Of a stretch of 5,541 nt of DNA, positions 1-5,541 are shown piece after piece. The position numbers and the translations under genes are program-made. The notes beneath the pieces were generated by a model. The model was given only the letters and a program-made list of their open reading frames with translations, ran no database searches and was not told where the DNA came from. Source of the stretch: Actinomycetota bacterium (GTDB lineage: Bacteria; Actinomycetota; Actinomycetes; Nanopelagicales; Nanopelagicaceae); contig CANKCX010000062.1 in the NCBI GenBank assembly GCA_947480375.1, positions 1 through 5,541 on the forward strand, read 5' to 3'. Position 1 is the first letter of the stretch, and each line of letters begins with the position of its first letter.

Positions 1-753
1 ACACGTGGTGAAGAGGGCGAAGTATTGGTCCCGGCTTTAGCTGATCTTGCAAGTACCAAGAACGATCAACTCGGTAAACATCGTGAAGGCGAACTTGCAG
101 ATGCAATGGCGGCACTTGGTGTTACAGATTTTAGATTTCTAGGTGCACCAGATCGCTTGTGGCGCGATAGCGGAATGATGGGGACCGAACCAAATAATCG
201 CAGTGATGTTTTCTGGCAAGCCGGCCTTGATGATGCTGCAAGTTATTTAGTAAAAATCATTCGTGAAGTAAAACCACAAGTTCTAGTTACATACGATGAA
301 TTCGGGGGATATGGCCATCCCGATCATATTCAGGCACACCGCGTTGCAATGCGCGCAGCGGAATTAGCTGCCGACTCTAATTTTGGCAGCGATGCGCCAT
401 GGGAAATTTCCAAGATTTATTGGAACACAATGCCAAGATCTGTAATTCAAGAGGGCATCGATAAGATGAAAGAAATTGGTTCAGATTTCTTTGGTGCCGA
501 AAGTGCCGATGATCTGCCCTTTGCAAAGCCAGATGAACTAGTCACAACTCTTATCGATGGCACTGCATTTATCGATGCCAAGATGAAGGCGATGGCTGCG
601 CACCCAACCCAAATTGAATTAGATGGACCATTTTTTGCACTCTCAAATAATTTAGGAAACCAAGTCTGGGGTCACGAGTATTACACCTTAGTTAAAGGTT
701 CAAAGAGCGCAAAGGTTGATGCCAAAGGGCGCGAGGTAGATCTCTTTGATTAA
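1..753 (+). CDS. mshB: N-acetyl-GlcN-inositol deacetylase MshB, 5'-truncated by window
   Basis: Zinc deacetylase of the PIG-L/LmbE fold. It removes acetyl from GlcNAc-inositol to give GlcN-inositol, the second committed step of mycothiol synthesis, in the cytoplasm. The reading frame is open from base 1, so the start lies upstream. The first visible residues, TRGEEGEV, match the conserved GEEGEV segment after the first beta-alpha unit. Roughly 40 residues are missing, including the AHPDDE metal motif. The second active-site motif GGYGHPDH is present (HPDH at 316-327). By comparison with M. tuberculosis MshB its residues correspond to Tyr142, His144 and the zinc ligand His147. GYGHPDH, WRDSGMMGT and the C-terminal VWGHEYYTLV favour MshB over the mycothiol conjugate amidase Mca, which has GGYPHPDH. 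A TTG at 25 lies inside the conserved domain and is not the start. The stop overlaps the next gene. Confidence 0.9.
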   Translation, partial: TRGEEGEVLVPALADLASTKNDQLGKHREGELADAMAALGVTDFRFLGAPDRLWRDSGMMGTEPNNRSDVFWQAGLDDAASYLVKIIREVKPQVLVTYDEFGGYGHPDHIQAHRVAMRAAELAADSNFGSDAPWEISKIYWNTMPRSVIQEGIDKMKEIGSDFFGAESADDLPFAKPDELVTTLIDGTAFIDAKMKAMAAHPTQIELDGPFFALSNNLGNQVWGHEYYTLVKGSKSAKVDAKGREVDLFD

Positions 754-1060
754 AGCAGTCGCATCGTTCTTTCTCGGTGCGTTAATAAGCGCAGTAGGCG
801 TGCTTCTTCATAACGCGTTTCATCCAATCGGAATTTTATTGGCTTTGATTGCAACTGCCGTAGGAATCAACTTTGTGGGACAAGCATTTAGTTCGCGCAA
901 ATTTAAGATTATCGCTGGCGTAGGTTGGTTAGCAGTTGCACTTCGTGCCGGCTCCTATGGATTAAGCAATGAAATTTTAATTATTTCAAATGTTTACGGA
1001 AATCTATTCTTGCTAGGTGGCCTCTTTATAGCCACAGTTGCTGCTATTAAAAAGATTTAA
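746..1060 (+). CDS. Small four-helix membrane protein downstream of mshB
   Basis: A 104-residue, strongly hydrophobic protein with about four predicted membrane segments (near residues 4-24, 27-45, 53-70 and 82-101). A basic loop, SSRKFK, lies between helices 2 and 3 and the C-terminus is KKI. No catalytic motif is visible. The start is TTG at 746, inside the last codons of mshB (8-base overlap), with a GAGG ribosome site at 733-736 in the mshB tail. This points to translational coupling. A small membrane protein after mshB is a recurrent actinobacterial arrangement (Rv1171 in M. tuberculosis, DUF6113-type proteins in Streptomyces, from memory), so it is probably an orthologue of these. Its function is unknown; a role linked to mycothiol is only guilt by association. 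Its TAA stop shares the TTAA at 1057-1060 with the stop of the convergent cysS. Confidence 0.8.
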   Translation: MIKAVASFFLGALISAVGVLLHNAFHPIGILLALIATAVGINFVGQAFSSRKFKIIAGVGWLAVALRAGSYGLSNEILIISNVYGNLFLLGGLFIATVAAIKKI

Positions 1061-2466
1061 AGCCAATCCCAGTTCTGCCCTGTTGGTGAATCTTTTACGC
1101 TTATTCCTAATTTAGTTAGTTGATCTCGCAGTTCATCGCTTTGTGCGAAATCTTTTGCGACTCTTGCAGCTGCGCGTTTTTCGAGTAATTCAGTAATTTC
1201 GGCGCTAGCTTCAGCTTTTGCTTTTGGTGGCCTAATTAAATCTAAGGCGTAAATATGATCAACTTCTTCAAAGCATTTCGCCTTTGTCGCACCAGTTAAA
1301 TACTCATCTTTCTCTAATTTCCTAAGTTGTTGCAGAGCCCTAGGTGTATCTAAATCACGTTGGATATCAGCGAGTGAGCCTTGCGTAAATTCTGATACAA
1401 ATTGCTTATCGATATCACCGTCGCCAAGCCACTGCGAATATTTGCGGCGCCAGCGATCGAGTGTGGAATCTGCTGCTTGCAGCGAATCCCAAGTTAGATC
1501 CATCTGGCTGCGATATCGGTTCTCCATAAAACAGAGGCGCAAAGCAAGTGGATCAATTCCCTTTGCAATCAGATCATTTAGAAGAACAACATTGCCGGCG
1601 CTCTTTGACATTTTGCGACCTTCGAAAAGCAAATGTTCTCCGTGGACCCAATTTTCAACTACTTCATAACCCGCAGCAGCATTAGATTGTGCGCGCTCAT
1701 TTTCGTGATGCGGAAAACGTAGATCGATTCCACCTAGGTGTAAATCAACGTGTCCCTGCAGGAAGTGCAATGACATTGCAGAGCATTCGATATGCCAGCC
1801 CGGAAATCCTGGTCCCCAAGGTGAATCCCAAATCATTTCGCTGCGATTTCCCGCAGCTTTCCAGAGCGCCCAATCGGCATGAAACTTCTTTGCGCCATCT
1901 TCAACATATTCATAGCGGTGTCCAGGTTTTAATGAATCCAAACGGTTTCCAGAAATTTCGCCATATGAGGGATAACTCTGCGCCGAGAAATAGACACATT
2001 TGTCCTCACCCACATATGCATGACCGGTCGTTATCAATTTTGAAATCAAATCCTGCATTAATTCGATTGTTTCACTTGCCTTGGGATATGCCGCAGCAGG
2101 AATTACATTTAATTTTGCTAGATCAGCATGGAAACCCGCTTCATATTTTCGGGCAATTACAAATGGATCAAGCTTCTCAGCTTTTGATTGTGTGAGTAAT
2201 TTGTCTTCACCAATTTCATTTCCCACGATATCTTCGGCCATATGTCCAACATCGGTGATGTTCTGGATAAAGTTGGAATCGATTCCCGAGAAATTAAGAA
2301 TCCGCTTTACTAGATCGCCGAGTAAGAATGTCCGCAGATTTCCAACATGTGCATCGCGATAAACCGTTGGCCCACAGCAATAAATCTGAACCTCAAAACC
2401 ATTAGCAGCAGTAACTTCCTTTAATTCGCGCGCTTTCGTATCAAAAATAAATAGTCCGGTATTCAT
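1057..2466 (-). CDS. cysS: Cysteine--tRNA ligase
   Basis: Class I aminoacyl-tRNA synthetase that charges tRNA-Cys with cysteine using ATP, in the cytoplasm. It has 469 residues, the usual bacterial length. Visible motifs are CGPTVY with zinc-ligand Cys31, the HIGH-class signature HVGN at 40-43, GWHIEC with Cys228, FPHHENE with His253 and Glu257 (the remaining zinc ligands by analogy with the E. coli enzyme) and KMSKS at 285-289. The C-terminal part has the helical CysRS tail (RAAARVAKDFAQSDELRD) and ends NWDWL. This tail and CGPTVY argue against MshC, the shorter mycothiol ligase homologue with CGITPY. Where many CysRS have NITDVDDK this one has NITDVGH followed by GEDK, a variant I associate with other lineages such as Bacteroidetes. 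ATG at 2466 overlaps the stop of the upstream small gene (ATGA). A GGAAGG lies about 13 bases upstream, so coupling probably drives initiation. Confidence 0.95.
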   Translation of the reverse strand: MNTGLFIFDTKARELKEVTAANGFEVQIYCCGPTVYRDAHVGNLRTFLLGDLVKRILNFSGIDSNFIQNITDVGHMAEDIVGNEIGEDKLLTQSKAEKLDPFVIARKYEAGFHADLAKLNVIPAAAYPKASETIELMQDLISKLITTGHAYVGEDKCVYFSAQSYPSYGEISGNRLDSLKPGHRYEYVEDGAKKFHADWALWKAAGNRSEMIWDSPWGPGFPGWHIECSAMSLHFLQGHVDLHLGGIDLRFPHHENERAQSNAAAGYEVVENWVHGEHLLFEGRKMSKSAGNVVLLNDLIAKGIDPLALRLCFMENRYRSQMDLTWDSLQAADSTLDRWRRKYSQWLGDGDIDKQFVSEFTQGSLADIQRDLDTPRALQQLRKLEKDEYLTGATKAKCFEEVDHIYALDLIRPPKAKAEASAEITELLEKRAAARVAKDFAQSDELRDQLTKLGISVKDSPTGQNWDWL

Positions 2467-2654
2467 CTTTCAGGGACTACCTTCCAGAGCGCTATGGCGG
2501 CTGGATCAAACTTCTTTAAGCTGCCATCTTTCTTTCGGACGGCATCGATTTCTTCTAAAGTGCCAAGCAAATCTCGAAAGCCGCCCTCGGGGTCGTGCAA
2601 GCGAATTGATACTCGTTTGCCAATCTCATTTTGTGAAGGAGTGGGATTTCCCAT
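2463..2654 (-). CDS. Stand-alone SH3-like small protein coupled to cysS
   Basis: A 63-residue soluble protein of unknown function. From about residue 11 it reads IGKRVSIRL..., then GFRDLLGTLEEID, and ends AIALWKVVPER. Its alternating short beta-strand character, and the pattern G-x-R-V-x-x-R, D-x-L-G-x-L and a final K-x-V-P, resemble the SH3-like domain of actinobacterial GNAT acetyltransferases of the Rv0428c type. Here no acetyltransferase domain follows: the TGA stop overlaps the ATG of cysS. The domain assignment is from pattern memory and uncertain. The frame is open further upstream to an ATG at 2720. I chose the ATG at 2654 because a strong GGGAGGGG ribosome site sits about 9 bases upstream, and the alternative ATG at 2672 overlaps that site. 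It is first gene of the minus-strand operon. Confidence 0.7.
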   Translation of the reverse strand: MGNPTPSQNEIGKRVSIRLHDPEGGFRDLLGTLEEIDAVRKKDGSLKKFDPAAIALWKVVPER

Positions 2655-2662
2655 AATAAAGT

Positions 2663-2670
2663 CCCCTCCC
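2663..2670 (-). promoter_or_regulatory. Strong Shine-Dalgarno site for the SH3-like gene
   Basis: Read on the minus strand this is GGGAGGGG, ending 8 bases before the ATG at 2654-2652. It is the strongest ribosome binding site in the window. It fixes the start of the small gene and excludes the in-frame ATG at 2672, whose codons contain the site itself. Confidence 0.7.
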
Positions 2671-2673
2671 ATC

Positions 2674-2706
2674 GTTAGATATGCACTAGAGAAATTGCAG
2701 GTATTC
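2674..2706. repeat. Repeat unit copy 1 (GTTAGATA ... AGGTATTC)
   Basis: GTTAGATA occurs at 2674-2681 and AGGTATTC at 2699-2706, with AGAAA between them at 2690-2694. The same three words recur in the same order at 2730-2753. The two copies differ by 9 bases in length. The unit may be a decayed tandem duplication or paired regulator sites. Confidence 0.4.
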
Positions 2707-2729
2707 GCTATCCTAGGCACATAAGATTA

Positions 2730-2753
2730 GTTAGATAAGTAAGAAAGGTATTC
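2730..2753. repeat. Repeat unit copy 2 (GTTAGATA ... AGGTATTC)
   Basis: Second copy, with GTTAGATA at 2730-2737, AGAAA at 2742-2746 and AGGTATTC at 2746-2753. It overlaps the ribosome binding site of fdxA and ends two bases before its TTG start, so part of the similarity could reflect purine-rich ribosome-site composition. Confidence 0.4.
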
Positions 2754-2755
2754 AA

Positions 2756-3076
2756 TTGACATACATAATCGCAGAACCTTGTGTGGACGTTAAGGATAAG
2801 TCTTGCATCGAAGAATGTCCTGTTGATTGTATTTATGAGGGTGGACGCATGCTTTACATCCAACCTGATGAATGCGTTGATTGCGGTGCCTGCGAACCAG
2901 TCTGTCCAGTTGAAGCCATCTATTACGAAGATGATGTGCCATCACAATGGAAAGAATTCGGTAAGGCTAATAGTGAATTCTTCGTTGAGATTGGTTCACC
3001 AGGAGGCGCTGCGAAAGTTGGCGCAACCGGAACCGATCACGAACTTGTTAAAGCACTTCCACCTAAAGCCGAATAA
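2756..3076 (+). CDS. fdxA: 7Fe ferredoxin, [3Fe-4S][4Fe-4S] type
   Basis: A 106-residue cytoplasmic electron carrier. The N-terminal half carries both cluster motifs. By analogy with Azotobacter ferredoxin I, Cys9, Cys17 and Cys50 bind the [3Fe-4S] cluster, while Cys21, Cys40, Cys43 and Cys46 bind the [4Fe-4S] cluster. Cys25 would be the unligated cysteine. The position of the other free cysteine of the Azotobacter protein is Val12, which supports a 7Fe rather than an 8Fe protein. The C-terminal half (VPSQWKEFGKANSEFF..GSPGGAAKVG) matches the actinobacterial FdxA/FdxC extension. The start is TTG at 2756, required because the conserved MTYIIAEPC begins there; AAAGG lies 7 bases upstream. It is first gene of the plus-strand operon and is followed after 9 bases by dapC, a pairing also known from Mycobacterium and Corynebacterium. 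Its redox partner is not evident. Confidence 0.95.
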   Translation: MTYIIAEPCVDVKDKSCIEECPVDCIYEGGRMLYIQPDECVDCGACEPVCPVEAIYYEDDVPSQWKEFGKANSEFFVEIGSPGGAAKVGATGTDHELVKALPPKAE

Positions 3077-3085
3077 GTAAGAACT

Positions 3086-4153
3086 CTGAAGCTTCCTGAT
3101 TTTCCCTGGGATGCGCTGGCGCCGTATGGTGCGCGCGCTCGCGAACATGCGGGCGGATTAATTGATTTATCGCAGGGCACACCAGTCGATGCTGTCCCAG
3201 GATTTATTCAAAAGGCGTTACAAGATTCTTCAAACGCACCTAGCTATCCCTTAACAATTGGTACGCCAGAACTTCGCGAAGCAATGCGAAATTGGGCAAC
3301 AAAAATTCTTGGTGCGACTGGTGAATTCGATGTGCTGCCAACCATTGGTTCGAAAGAGTTAGTTGCATGGCTTCCCACAATTCTTGAAGCTAAGACCGTT
3401 CTCTACCCAAAGGTTGCATATCCAACTTATTTAGTTGGCTCGATGATTCACGGTGCAAAAGCGATTCCAGTTGATATAGATGCAAGTACTTGGCCAAAGA
3501 GTGAAATGGCATGGATAAATTCACCATCAAATCCGACTGGCCGCGTCCATAGCGTCGAAGAGTTGCAATCGGTTATTTCATATGCCAGATCTCAAAATTC
3601 TTTAGTCGTAAGCGACGAGTGTTATATAAGTTTTCCAGCAAAAGGCGCGGCGCCAGTTTCAATTCTCAAACTAGCAAATGGCGACAACAAGAATTTAATT
3701 GCAGTTCATTCAATGTCGAAGCGTTCTAACCTTGCCGGATATCGTGCTGGGCTAATCGTTGGTGATGCTGAAATAATTGGCCAGATTCGCGAAGTCAGAA
3801 AACATGCAGGAATGATGGTTCCATTGCCGATCCAAAGAGCAATGACAGCAGCACTTGGTGATGAAACACATGTTGCAGAACAAGCAGAGCGATATTCCGC
3901 ACGACGCGAAATCTTGAGTGGCGCCCTAATTAAAGCTGGCTTCCAAATTGATTTTTCGACAGCTGGTTTATATATCTGGTGTACACGAAATGAAAGTTCA
4001 TGGGATTCAGTTGCTTGGCTCGCTGGACTAGGAATTTTGGCAACACCGGGAATCTTTTATGGTGAAGCTGGTGCCCAACACATACGTATTGCAATGACGG
4101 CCAGCGATACTCAAATAAAAGATGCTGCTGACCGCATTTTAAAGAGTCTCTAA
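3086..4153 (+). CDS. dapC: Succinyldiaminopimelate transaminase (DapC type), apparent CTG start
   Basis: Fold-type I PLP aminotransferase that makes N-succinyl-LL-diaminopimelate from the 2-amino-6-ketopimelate precursor with glutamate, in the succinylase branch of lysine and peptidoglycan synthesis. Numbered from the CTG it has 355 residues. Visible motifs are SNPTG (Asn149), Asp177 and Tyr180 around the PLP ring, SMSK with Schiff-base Lys212, Arg220 in the phosphate-binding GYRAG, and substrate-carboxylate Arg334 in HIRIAMTAS. The first in-frame ATG (3284) is far inside the fold. The 66 codons before it encode typical DapC sequence (LPDFPWDALAPYG, LSQGTPVD, YPLTIGTPELREA). Between the fdxA TAA and that segment there is no in-frame ATG, GTG or TTG; CTG at 3086 is the only plausible initiator, giving MKLPDFPWD. 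No strong ribosome site is seen, so coupling to fdxA is likely. Related aminotransferases overlap in specificity, so the substrate is inferred. Confidence 0.88.
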   Translation: MKLPDFPWDALAPYGARAREHAGGLIDLSQGTPVDAVPGFIQKALQDSSNAPSYPLTIGTPELREAMRNWATKILGATGEFDVLPTIGSKELVAWLPTILEAKTVLYPKVAYPTYLVGSMIHGAKAIPVDIDASTWPKSEMAWINSPSNPTGRVHSVEELQSVISYARSQNSLVVSDECYISFPAKGAAPVSILKLANGDNKNLIAVHSMSKRSNLAGYRAGLIVGDAEIIGQIREVRKHAGMMVPLPIQRAMTAALGDETHVAEQAERYSARREILSGALIKAGFQIDFSTAGLYIWCTRNESSWDSVAWLAGLGILATPGIFYGEAGAQHIRIAMTASDTQIKDAADRILKSL

Positions 4154-4154
4154 A

Positions 4155-5342
4155 GTGGCAACAGAGTTAGAGAGTGCTTTTGCCGAGGCGGCAAGGTTAA
4201 TTTCAGATACTTCTAAGTTGGTACGGGTTGTTCTTTCTGGTCGCCGTCGAAACCTGACAGTACCGGTTGAAAGAATTGATATTCGCCCAGTTTTGATTAA
4301 GGAATCTCTAGTTCTGCAGGTTTCTGAAAATGATGGTCGCGTAACAACAGCTAAGAATATTGCTCCTAAAGATTTTGACGCTCACGCCTTTCTTGAAATG
4401 GGATATGCAAATATTTTGGTCGAACACACAGCAGGCGCGTTTTCAATTCGAATTACCAAAAAAGGTGAGGCGCAAGTTCATGAAGAGAAAGGTGCGCGAG
4501 AGCAGAACCTTGAACATGATCGTAAGAAGGCCAGACTCCTAGCGGCTTCAGATCCGTTCTTGATAGAAGTCGGAATTTCAGATGCATCCGGAAATGTGAA
4601 ACCTTCACGGTCGGATAAATATTTACAAGTAGAAGAGTTTCTACGCCTACTTGTCCCGACACTTAATTCGGCAATCGAAGCTAAACAGATTGCAAAACCA
4701 ACGCCAGATAAACCGCTCGTAATTGCCGATCTTGGATGTGGCAATGCATATCTAACCTTTGCGGTCCATCAATATTTAAAGAGTATTGATATGCCGGTTC
4801 ATGTAATCGGAATTGATATCAGACCAGAATCTTTAAAACGCAATACTGAAATAGCAAAGAAATTACATATTGAGAATTCCATCGAATTTAAAGCCGAGGC
4901 CATTGATCAGACTTCAATTACCTCTTGCGATGTGGCAATCGCACTTCATGCCTGTGACACTGCTACCGATGATGCAATTGCTTGGGCTGTAAACGGTGGC
5001 GCGAAAATGTTATTAATTGCACCTTGTTGTCAGCATGACTTACAGACTCAGATGAGCAACGTTCCACAACCTTGGAACTTATTAACAAAGCATGGGCTGA
5101 TGAAAGAACGTCTAGGAGATTTAATGACTGATGCGCTTCGAGCTCAGATTCTTAAATTGGTCGGCTATCGCACCGAAGTAATTGAATTCATCGGTGGCGA
5201 ACACACACCTCGAAATATTATGATTCGCGCAATTCTTACTGGCGCAAAGGCAGATGCCAAAGAGATTGAAACGTATAAACAGATGTTGAGTGATTGGCAG
5301 ATTGATCCCGCCCTGGCCTCACGATTAAATATGGAGATCTAA
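4155..5342 (+). CDS. Class I SAM-dependent methyltransferase, Methyltransf_32-like
   Basis: A 395-residue protein. Residues 1-130 form an N-terminal region with a basic GRRR (29-32) and the segment RIDIRPVLIKESLVLQV. A Rossmann methyltransferase domain follows, with SAM motif I IADLGCGNAYLTF (190-202), an acidic residue ending strand 2 (GIDIR, Asp221), LHACDTATD (264-272), APCCQHDL (289-296) and a C-terminal EHTPRNIMIRA (349-359). LHACDTATD and PCCQH are typical of a bacterial family usually named only SAM-dependent methyltransferase, related to Methyltransf_32. The substrate is not established; the basic N-terminal region makes RNA a reasonable guess, but this is inference. The start is GTG at 4155, one base after the dapC stop, with AAAGAG at 4141-4146 eight bases upstream. 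The stop overlaps the next ATG (TAATG), so it belongs to the fdxA-dapC operon. Confidence 0.85.
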   Translation: MATELESAFAEAARLISDTSKLVRVVLSGRRRNLTVPVERIDIRPVLIKESLVLQVSENDGRVTTAKNIAPKDFDAHAFLEMGYANILVEHTAGAFSIRITKKGEAQVHEEKGAREQNLEHDRKKARLLAASDPFLIEVGISDASGNVKPSRSDKYLQVEEFLRLLVPTLNSAIEAKQIAKPTPDKPLVIADLGCGNAYLTFAVHQYLKSIDMPVHVIGIDIRPESLKRNTEIAKKLHIENSIEFKAEAIDQTSITSCDVAIALHACDTATDDAIAWAVNGGAKMLLIAPCCQHDLQTQMSNVPQPWNLLTKHGLMKERLGDLMTDALRAQILKLVGYRTEVIEFIGGEHTPRNIMIRAILTGAKADAKEIETYKQMLSDWQIDPALASRLNMEI

Positions 5343-5541
5343 TGAGCGAACTGCATTTTCTAAGTCAATTGACTGGTTGCTTTGCCCAACCTGTAGATGA
5401 GAATCCAACTGTCGTCATGGTCGAAGCGGCTTACCGACACCACGGCATAAATGCGCGTTATATAAATATTGAAGTTGGTCCAGAAAAATTAGGCGAAGTA
5501 GTAGCCGGTGCCAAAGCAATGGGTTGGATTGGATTTAACTG
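5342..5541 (+). CDS. Shikimate dehydrogenase-like protein (AroE family), 3'-truncated by window
   Basis: Only the first 66 residues are visible; the frame is open to the window end. The fragment TGCFAQPVDENPTVVMVEAAYRHHGINARY, then INIEVGPEKLGEVVAGAKAMGWIGFN, has the layout of the AroE substrate-binding domain: a first strand with a Gly-x-Pro-like turn, a helix of V-x-x-A-A-Y type, and the second strand leading to a GxxGxN segment. Classical AroE has HSxSP after the first turn, with both serines holding shikimate; here the residues are DENPT. It may therefore belong to an AroE-like subgroup with another substrate, or bind shikimate differently. The start is ATG at 5342, overlapping the preceding stop by one base, with GGAG at 5333-5336. 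NADP-binding and catalytic regions lie outside the window or just beyond it. Confidence 0.75.
   Translation, partial: MSELHFLSQLTGCFAQPVDENPTVVMVEAAYRHHGINARYINIEVGPEKLGEVVAGAKAMGWIGFN

Larger units (their letters stand above)
2655..2755. promoter_or_regulatory. Divergent promoter region between the SH3-like gene/cysS and fdxA
   Basis: About 100 bases separate two divergent start codons, so promoters in both directions are expected here. For fdxA a plausible -10 is TAAGAT at 2722-2727; the nearest -35-like TTGCAG (2695-2700) is 21 bases away, which is too far for a good match. For the minus strand a -10-like TAGGAT covers 2710-2715, with no convincing -35. A ribosome site AAAGG (2744-2748) precedes the fdxA TTG. 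The region also holds two pairs of 8-base direct repeats, listed separately. That a promoter exists follows from gene layout; the exact boxes are weak. Confidence 0.4.

Noticed and set aside
970..988. Inverted repeat TGAAAT...ATTTCA as a possible cysS terminator
   Set aside because: It is a 6-base AT-only stem inside the membrane protein gene, with no following T-run in either direction.
1689..2195. Plus-strand open frame of 168 codons inside cysS
   Set aside because: It lies wholly antisense to a well-supported cysS, its product has no recognisable motif, and it has no convincing ribosome site. It is a shadow of the opposite strand, as are the open frames at 1442-1669 and 2081-2362.
1057..2466. 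Reading the synthetase as MshC (mycothiol ligase)
   Set aside because: It has CGPTVY rather than CGITPY, is longer than MshC and carries the CysRS C-terminal helical region.
2494..2724. Plus-strand open frame antisense to the SH3-like gene
   Set aside because: Its protein shows no family pattern, whereas the minus-strand frame has a strong ribosome site and an ATGA junction with cysS.
2781..3080. Second plus-strand frame over fdxA
   Set aside because: It is a frame-shifted reading of fdxA; the true frame has all seven cluster cysteines.
3284..4153. dapC starting at the first ATG (3284)
   Set aside because: This would remove 66 residues of conserved aminotransferase sequence, including the LSQGTPVD and TIGTPELREA segments.
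4453..4744. Minus-strand open frames inside the methyltransferase gene
   Set aside because: Both are short, motif-free and antisense to a coding region with a full set of family motifs.
1..5541. Mobile element, CRISPR, defence or phage system
   Set aside because: No transposase, integrase, spaced repeats, terminal inverted repeats, tRNA target or defence-type domain is visible; the genes are ordinary housekeeping families in a largely conserved order.

Overview
The window looks like chromosomal housekeeping DNA from a compact, AT-leaning actinobacterium. A mycothiol-pathway deacetylase of the MshB type implies an actinobacterial thiol system. The set mshB, small membrane protein, 7Fe ferredoxin and DapC-type aminotransferase resembles the order I recall from mycobacteria (Rv1170, Rv1171, Rv1177, Rv1178). 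AT-rich codon use, almost no intergenic space and frequent non-ATG starts fit a streamlined freshwater lineage such as Nanopelagicales (acI). That taxonomic placement is inference.

Layout. Bases 1-753 hold the 3' part of mshB, with the start outside the window. A four-helix membrane protein (746-1060) follows with an 8-base overlap. It converges on a minus-strand operon read from about 2654 down to 1057. That operon holds a 63-residue SH3-like small protein (2463-2654) joined by an ATGA overlap to a cysteinyl-tRNA synthetase (1057-2466). The two transcription units meet tail to tail on a shared TTAA, leaving no room for a terminator between them. A divergent intergenic region of about 100 bases (2655-2755) separates the minus-strand operon from a plus-strand operon: fdxA (2756-3076), dapC (3086-4153, apparently a CTG start), a Methyltransf_32-like SAM methyltransferase (4155-5342) and the 5' end of an AroE-like dehydrogenase (5342 to beyond the window). 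Gaps in this operon run from 9 bases to a 1-base overlap.

Functional links. mshB (mycothiol) and the synthetase (Cys-tRNA) both concern cysteine use. DapC makes the diaminopimelate/lysine precursor. The AroE-like protein suggests aromatic or related metabolism, although its usual shikimate-binding serines seem to be missing. The methyltransferase substrate is unknown.

I see no mobile element, CRISPR array, RNA gene or defence system. The points most worth a second look are the CTG start of dapC, the fdxA-dapC junction separated only by one in-frame stop, the stand-alone SH3-like protein coupled to cysS, the A-B-A-B repeats in the divergent promoter region, and the altered substrate motif in the AroE-like protein.
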